Source: Clostridia bacterium (GTDB lineage Bacteria; Bacillota; Dehalobacteriia; UBA4068). Taken from it: a DNA stretch of 9,230 nucleotides. The DNA is taken from contig JAAYYR010000115.1 in NCBI GenBank assembly GCA_012515255.1, forward strand, positions 1 through 9,230, read 5' to 3'. Below the pieces are notes generated by a model that worked only from the letters and a program-made list of their open reading frames with translations, was not told the origin of the DNA and did not search any database. How positions within the stretch are numbered: position 1 is the first letter of the stretch; each line of letters begins with the position of its first letter. A program made the position numbers and the translations under genes. Below, piece after piece: positions 6,701 to 9,230 of the stretch.

Positions 6701-7675
6701 ATGACAACAGCAAATCAGCGGACAAAGGACAGGGTTATTTACTTGGCAGGCGGTTGTTTCTGGGGCCTGGAAAAATTAATGCGCTCTTTGCCGGGCGTCA
6801 CGCAAGCCATGGCGGGCTATGCCAATGGCAGCACAAAAGACCCTACTTACCGCGAGGTATGCAGTGGTTCGACCGGCCACCGGGAAGCTGTGCGCGTGGA
6901 TTATGATCCCGCGCAAATCAGCCTAGACGCGATTTTGTTCGCATTTTTCCGCGTCATCGATCCCGGGCTGGAAAACGCGCAGGGTCATGATATCGGCGCC
7001 CAATACCAAAGCGGCGTCTACTACGCGGATGAGGAAGCGCGGCAAACCGTGGAGCGGATCGCAGCCATTGAGCGGGAACGCGCCGCTGAATTCAAGGTCG
7101 AGATCAAAGCGCTGGCCTGTTTTTACCCGGCGGAGGAATATCATCAGCAATACCTGGATAAAAACCCCGGCGGCTATTGCCATATCTCGCCTGAAGCCAT
7201 CCGCCGCCTCAGCCGGATGATCGTTGATCCCGGACGCTATCCGCGCCCCGACCGGGAGATATTACGGCAACAGCTCTCGCCGCTCGAGTTTAGCGTCACC
7301 CAGGAGGCGGCCACAGAAGCGCCTTTTGATAATCCCTTTTGGCAGCATTTCGAGCCGGGCGTCTATGTCGATATCGCCGGCGGCGAACCGCTCTTTTCCT
7401 CGCGAGACAAATACCACTGCTCCTGCGGCTGGCCCGGCTTCACCCGGCCCATCGATGAAAACACCATGATTTATCTGGAAGATAATACCCTGTCGCGCCG
7501 CCGCGTCGAAGTGCGCAGCCGCGCCGCTAATTCGCATCTGGGACATATCTTCACTGATGACCCGGAATCGCCAAACGGCGTACGCTACTGCATCGATAGC
7601 GCGGCGCTGCGCTTTATCCCCTATGAGGAGATGGAGGGGGCCGGTTATGGCTACCTCAAATCCTATGTGAAATAG
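6701..7675 (+). CDS. msrAB: Fused peptide methionine sulfoxide reductase MsrA-MsrB
   Basis: A 324-residue bifunctional repair enzyme that reduces both methionine sulfoxide epimers in proteins. The MsrA domain (about 10-175) acts on the S form, with catalytic Cys19 in GGCFWG, the GHREAV motif and a likely resolving Cys160 in NPGGYCHI. The MsrB domain (about 195-320) acts on the R form, with HLGH and catalytic Cys297 in RYCIDSAALRF. The zinc CxxC pairs of E. coli-type MsrB are absent (GGEPL and RSRAANSHLGH), making it zinc-free. The active-site loop reads KYHCSCGWPGF instead of the usual KYDSGCGWPSF, giving an additional Cys240 two residues before the expected resolving Cys242. There is no signal peptide, so it is cytoplasmic. 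AAAAGGAG lies ten bases before this ATG; an in-frame ATG at 6677 precedes that site and was rejected. It is the last gene of the operon, 35 bases after AmrB-AmrA. Confidence 0.95.
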   Translation: MTTANQRTKDRVIYLAGGCFWGLEKLMRSLPGVTQAMAGYANGSTKDPTYREVCSGSTGHREAVRVDYDPAQISLDAILFAFFRVIDPGLENAQGHDIGAQYQSGVYYADEEARQTVERIAAIERERAAEFKVEIKALACFYPAEEYHQQYLDKNPGGYCHISPEAIRRLSRMIVDPGRYPRPDREILRQQLSPLEFSVTQEAATEAPFDNPFWQHFEPGVYVDIAGGEPLFSSRDKYHCSCGWPGFTRPIDENTMIYLEDNTLSRRRVEVRSRAANSHLGHIFTDDPESPNGVRYCIDSAALRFIPYEEMEGAGYGYLKSYVK

Positions 7676-7684
7676 CCGGCCCGC

Positions 7685-7696
7685 GCATAGCTATGC
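7685..7696. repeat. 12-bp perfect palindrome after msrAB
   Basis: GCATAGCTATGC reads the same on both strands, nine bases after the msrAB stop codon and 44 bases before the terminator stem. A second small stem, TTGCAC (7723-7728) with GTGCAA (7737-7742), lies between. No function is assigned; 3'-end RNA structure or chance are both possible. Confidence 0.3.
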
Positions 7697-7740
7697 TTGT
7701 TCCCGGCCGGCGTTATTTTCTCTTGCACCGCATGAAGTGC

Positions 7741-7784
7741 AAAACCCCGGCAGCCCTTAGTTCTTGGGGCTGCCGGGGTTTTTT
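7741..7784. terminator. Bidirectional rho-independent terminator between msrAB and DUF5714
   Basis: A perfect 16-bp stem, AAAACCCCGGCAGCCC (7741-7756) with its complement at 7767-7782, around a 10-base loop. The plus strand ends in six T residues, and the minus strand ends in four T residues. It sits between two convergent genes and should terminate both, the AmmeMemoRadiSam-msrAB operon from the left and the DUF5714 gene from the right. Confidence 0.93.
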
Positions 7785-7810
7785 ATTGCTTTGCCAATTT
7801 ACCGCGGATA

Positions 7811-8551
7811 TTAATGCTCATCCGTATTCTGCGCCGGGCCGGGATAATAGGGGCAATCGCTTTTGCGGCATTGCTTATTTTTAGCAAATTGGCGGCAAAT
7901 ATATTGCGCTTCGTCGCCCTGGTCAAAGCAGCCAAAATGCTGTTTCGCCGTTTTAATGGCCGTTATGGCCTCCCTTTTGCAGCAGCGGGGGCCGCCGGTC
8001 TCGCTGATCGCCAAAAGGGCCAGCGCGGTCATGCGGTTCGCCCCGCCTCTTTCCGCCTGGGAGAGCGGCGTGGCCCGGTGAATGATCGAGTAGGCGATGC
8101 CAACGCCGACGCAGGAGCCGCAAGCCCCATGTGTGCCGCACATACCGCCCGCTATGGCCTTGCCTCGCAAAATCGCTTCCCTGATAGCCCGGCTATCCTT
8201 TTGCCCCACGCAATTGCCATAGGCGGCGACCAAAACAGCGGGGACAATGCTATGATATTCCGGACCATGCATATGCAGTTGCGGCAAATTAAAAATCTTC
8301 AAGGCCAAAGCCACCGGATCGCGAAGATCGCTTTTAATGCATTCCAGCTCCACCAGCTCAAGTATGTTTTTGCTGTGGCATTGATCGCAGACATAATGCC
8401 CTTCCGGGCAGATGATATTGGTCAGCCCCGCCTTACCGCAATAATAGCAGTTAGCGGGCAATGCCTCGCCGGCAAGATATGATAATTCCCGGCCGCAGAT
8501 CATGCAGCCGGCCAAATGATCCTGCAATTTTTTTTGATCCATATGGTCCAT
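7811..8551 (-). CDS. DUF5714 family cysteine-rich protein
   Basis: A 246-residue soluble protein that I assign to DUF5714, a family of unknown function found mainly in anaerobic bacteria and archaea. The N-terminus is a zinc-finger-like region: GCMICG (Cys16, Cys19), CYYCG, then a rubredoxin-like CPEGHYVCDQC. The middle holds the family signature GMCGTHGACGSCVGVGIAYS, and the last third has GGPRCCKRE, a further Cys in HFGCFDQ and a terminal CRKSDCPYY. The many cysteines, clustered in pairs, suggest zinc or iron-sulfur binding. The start is not certain: GAGG on the minus strand is four bases before the first ATG (8551) and thirteen before a second in-frame ATG (8542). The gene is monocistronic, with a strong promoter (8605-8633), and shares the terminator at 7741-7784. 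A plus-strand reading frame of similar extent overlaps it but has no family features. Confidence 0.8.
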   Translation of the reverse strand: MDHMDQKKLQDHLAGCMICGRELSYLAGEALPANCYYCGKAGLTNIICPEGHYVCDQCHSKNILELVELECIKSDLRDPVALALKIFNLPQLHMHGPEYHSIVPAVLVAAYGNCVGQKDSRAIREAILRGKAIAGGMCGTHGACGSCVGVGIAYSIIHRATPLSQAERGGANRMTALALLAISETGGPRCCKREAITAIKTAKQHFGCFDQGDEAQYICRQFAKNKQCRKSDCPYYPGPAQNTDEH

Positions 8552-8604
8552 GTCCCCTCATCGTAATCTGTGCCACGGTCAGCGTTAAGACGACCGCGTT
8601 TATC

Positions 8605-8633
8605 ATTATAGCGCTGCAGACGAATATTGTCTA
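8605..8633 (-). promoter_or_regulatory. Promoter of the DUF5714 gene
   Basis: On the minus strand, TAGACA (8628-8633) and a perfect TATAAT (8605-8610) are separated by 17 bases, one mismatch from the full consensus. The start codon is 53 bases past the -10. The sequence TGACTTGATC lies three bases upstream of the -35. Confidence 0.72.
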
Positions 8634-8636
8634 TTA

Positions 8637-8646
8637 GATCAAGTCA
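8637..8646 (-). promoter_or_regulatory. Second copy of the TGACTTGATC element
   Basis: The 10-mer TGACTTGATC (minus strand) is identical to the core of the dyad at the thioredoxin promoter (1129-1138). Here it starts 26 bases upstream of the -10, against 23 at thioredoxin, in the same orientation. The flanking bases do not complete the GTGA/TCAC dyad, so it may be a half-site or chance. Confidence 0.35.
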
Positions 8647-8672
8647 TAAAGCAGATAATGTCGCATAGCGTT

Positions 8673-8704
8673 CCGCTGTTTAGCCTGTGTCAGCGGCTTT
8701 TTTT
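8673..8704 (+). terminator. Terminator-like hairpin ahead of the SOS operon
   Basis: CCGCTG (8673-8678) pairs with CAGCGG (8691-8696) around a 12-base loop, followed by C and seven T residues (8698-8704) on the plus strand. It has the form of a short intrinsic terminator. No plus-strand gene lies between it and the divergent DUF5714 start, so it may insulate the SOS promoter at 8730-8758 from upstream transcription or end an unannotated short RNA. Confidence 0.5.
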
Positions 8705-8729
8705 ACCAGCGCCGCCCGGCTGTCGGCCC

Positions 8730-8758
8730 TTGACGCGAACTGGTGTTCGAGGTATAAT
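8730..8758 (+). promoter_or_regulatory. Consensus promoter of the SOS operon
   Basis: TTGACG (8730-8735), a 17-base spacer and a perfect TATAAT (8753-8758). This near-ideal promoter places the transcription start near 8765, which excludes the in-frame ATG at 8760 as a start codon and supports ATG 8790. The spacer contains the LexA box, so repression would block polymerase directly. Confidence 0.85.
8736..8749. promoter_or_regulatory. LexA (DinR) SOS box
   Basis: CGAACTGGTGTTCG is a perfect 5+5 dyad with a 4-base centre and matches the Gram-positive SOS box core GAAC-N4-GTTC. It lies wholly between the -35 and -10 hexamers of a strong promoter that leads into a Y-family polymerase gene. Position and target agree with damage-inducible control. 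Confidence 0.88.
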
Positions 8759-8789
8759 AATGCTACAACCTCAACCGGGGGATAAGCTG

Positions 8790-9062
8790 ATGTCTGCCCT
8801 TAATCTGCCTGTAGAAATGATCTCTTTATGCAATGATCGAGGAGAACTCAAGCCATTGCGCTTCCGCTATCAAGACAGGCGGCAACAGCCGCATGTCGTG
8901 CATGTGGATGAGGTGCTGGAGAGTAAAGAGCTTAATTTTGTCGGCGTGCAGGTTTATCAATATCTATGCCGCGCCCGCCTCGCAAGCGGCAAGGAAATTC
9001 TTTTTGAATTGCGTTATACGATAAAAAATCATTACTGGGTCTTATTTCGCGTTATAGATTAG
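8790..9062 (+). CDS. Small protein of unknown function, SOS operon, upstream of the polymerase
   Basis: A 90-residue soluble protein without a recognised domain name. It begins MSALNLPVEMISLCNDRGEL and ends with the aromatic run YTIKNHYWVLFRVID. The sequence looks like a compact mostly-beta protein, with KPLRFRYQD, VVHVDEVLES and EILFELRYTI as likely strands. I recall similar small proteins directly upstream of DinB-like polymerase genes in clostridia, so a partner or regulator of the polymerase is possible (inference). A longer reading frame opens at 8658 with ATGs at 8658 and 8760, but these precede the predicted transcription start near 8765. ATG 8790 has GGGGGA (8777-8782) seven bases upstream. 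The stop codon overlaps the ribosome site of the polymerase gene, which starts nine bases later, so translation is probably coupled. Confidence 0.8.
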   Translation: MSALNLPVEMISLCNDRGELKPLRFRYQDRRQQPHVVHVDEVLESKELNFVGVQVYQYLCRARLASGKEILFELRYTIKNHYWVLFRVID

Positions 9063-9071
9063 GAGCGGCCC

Positions 9072-9230
9072 ATGAGCGGAAAAACGATTTTCCATATCGA
9101 CGTCAACAGCGCTTTTCTGTCCTGGACGGCGGCTTATCGCATACGGGTGCTGGGGGAAAGCCTTGATTTGCGCTCTATCCCCTCCGCTATCGGCGGCGAT
9201 AGCGAGCAGCGTCATGGCATCATCCTCGCC
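9072..9230 (+). CDS. dinB: Y-family DNA polymerase (DinB/Pol IV-like), 5' part only
   Basis: The first 53 codons of a translesion DNA polymerase; the gene runs off the right edge. The N-terminus MSGKTIFHIDVNSAFLSW carries the first catalytic aspartate (Asp10) of the palm and Phe15 at the steric-gate position. Next comes the family pattern SLDLRSIPSAIGGDSEQRHGIILA, which binds the incoming nucleotide region and leads into the fingers. The motif HIDVNSAFLSW differs from E. coli Pol IV (HVDMDCFFAAV) and matches the clostridial DinB-like subgroup. AGGAG (9061-9065) sits six bases before the ATG. It is second in the operon controlled by the SOS box at 8736-8749, so it should be induced by DNA damage. 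The rest of the catalytic residues lie outside the window. Confidence 0.9.
   Translation, partial: MSGKTIFHIDVNSAFLSWTAAYRIRVLGESLDLRSIPSAIGGDSEQRHGIILA

Noticed and set aside
7814..8482. Plus-strand 222-aa open frame over the DUF5714 gene
   Set aside because: It mirrors the minus-strand gene, which has paired cysteine motifs, a strong promoter and a ribosome site. The plus-strand frame has none of these and no recognisable family.
8658..8789. N-terminal extension of the 90-aa SOS protein from ATG 8658 or ATG 8760
   Set aside because: The extension spans the terminator-like hairpin, the LexA box and the -10; both start codons lie upstream of the predicted transcription start near 8765.
1..9230. 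Defence system, CRISPR array, prophage or transposon
   Set aside because: I found no spaced direct repeats, transposase, integrase, nuclease or toxin-antitoxin pair; all genes fit chromosomal housekeeping, redox, transport or SOS families.

Overview
The window is about 9.2 kb of moderately GC-rich, densely coding bacterial chromosome. It most resembles an anaerobic Bacillota member (clostridial or negativicute type). The clues are an AmmeMemoRadiSam locus, a Crp/Fnr regulator beside a thioredoxin gene, strong AGGAGG-type ribosome binding sites, a Gram-positive-type LexA box (GAAC-N4-GTTC), and a DinB-like polymerase starting HIDVNSAFLSW. I saw no phage, transposon, CRISPR or RNA gene, so it looks like ordinary chromosome with several poorly understood families rather than an accessory island.

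Layout. (1) 36-716 (+) encodes a Crp/Fnr regulator, convergent with a thioredoxin gene at 738-1055 (-). The thioredoxin promoter has a good -10, a poor -35 and a Crp/Fnr-like dyad centred near -40. (2) 1196-3046 (-) encodes a polytopic DUF4153 membrane protein and 3279-4130 (-) a DMT/EamA-type transporter with its own promoter and terminator. (3) 4329-7675 (+) is a likely three-gene operon: the AmmeMemoRadiSam radical SAM enzyme, a fused AmrB(MEMO)-AmrA(AMMECR1) protein, and a fused MsrA-MsrB methionine sulfoxide reductase. It ends at a 16-bp perfect stem that also serves the convergent DUF5714 gene (7811-8551, -). (4) 8730-9230 (+) is an SOS-type operon: a consensus promoter with a LexA box in its spacer, a 90-aa protein of unknown function, and the first 53 codons of a Y-family DNA polymerase cut by the window edge.

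How the parts may work together. Thioredoxin is the usual electron donor for methionine sulfoxide reductases, so the thioredoxin, Crp/Fnr and MsrAB genes suggest a redox theme (inference). The most useful new observation is the 10-mer TGACTTGATC just upstream of the -35 region of two unlinked promoters, thioredoxin and DUF5714, both with TATAAT -10 boxes. This suggests a shared activator site, perhaps for the Crp/Fnr protein encoded at the left end. The AmmeMemoRadiSam locus has no known substrate. Here its radical SAM protein ends before the C-terminal zinc-ribbon I expect for the family, and it is coupled to MsrAB.
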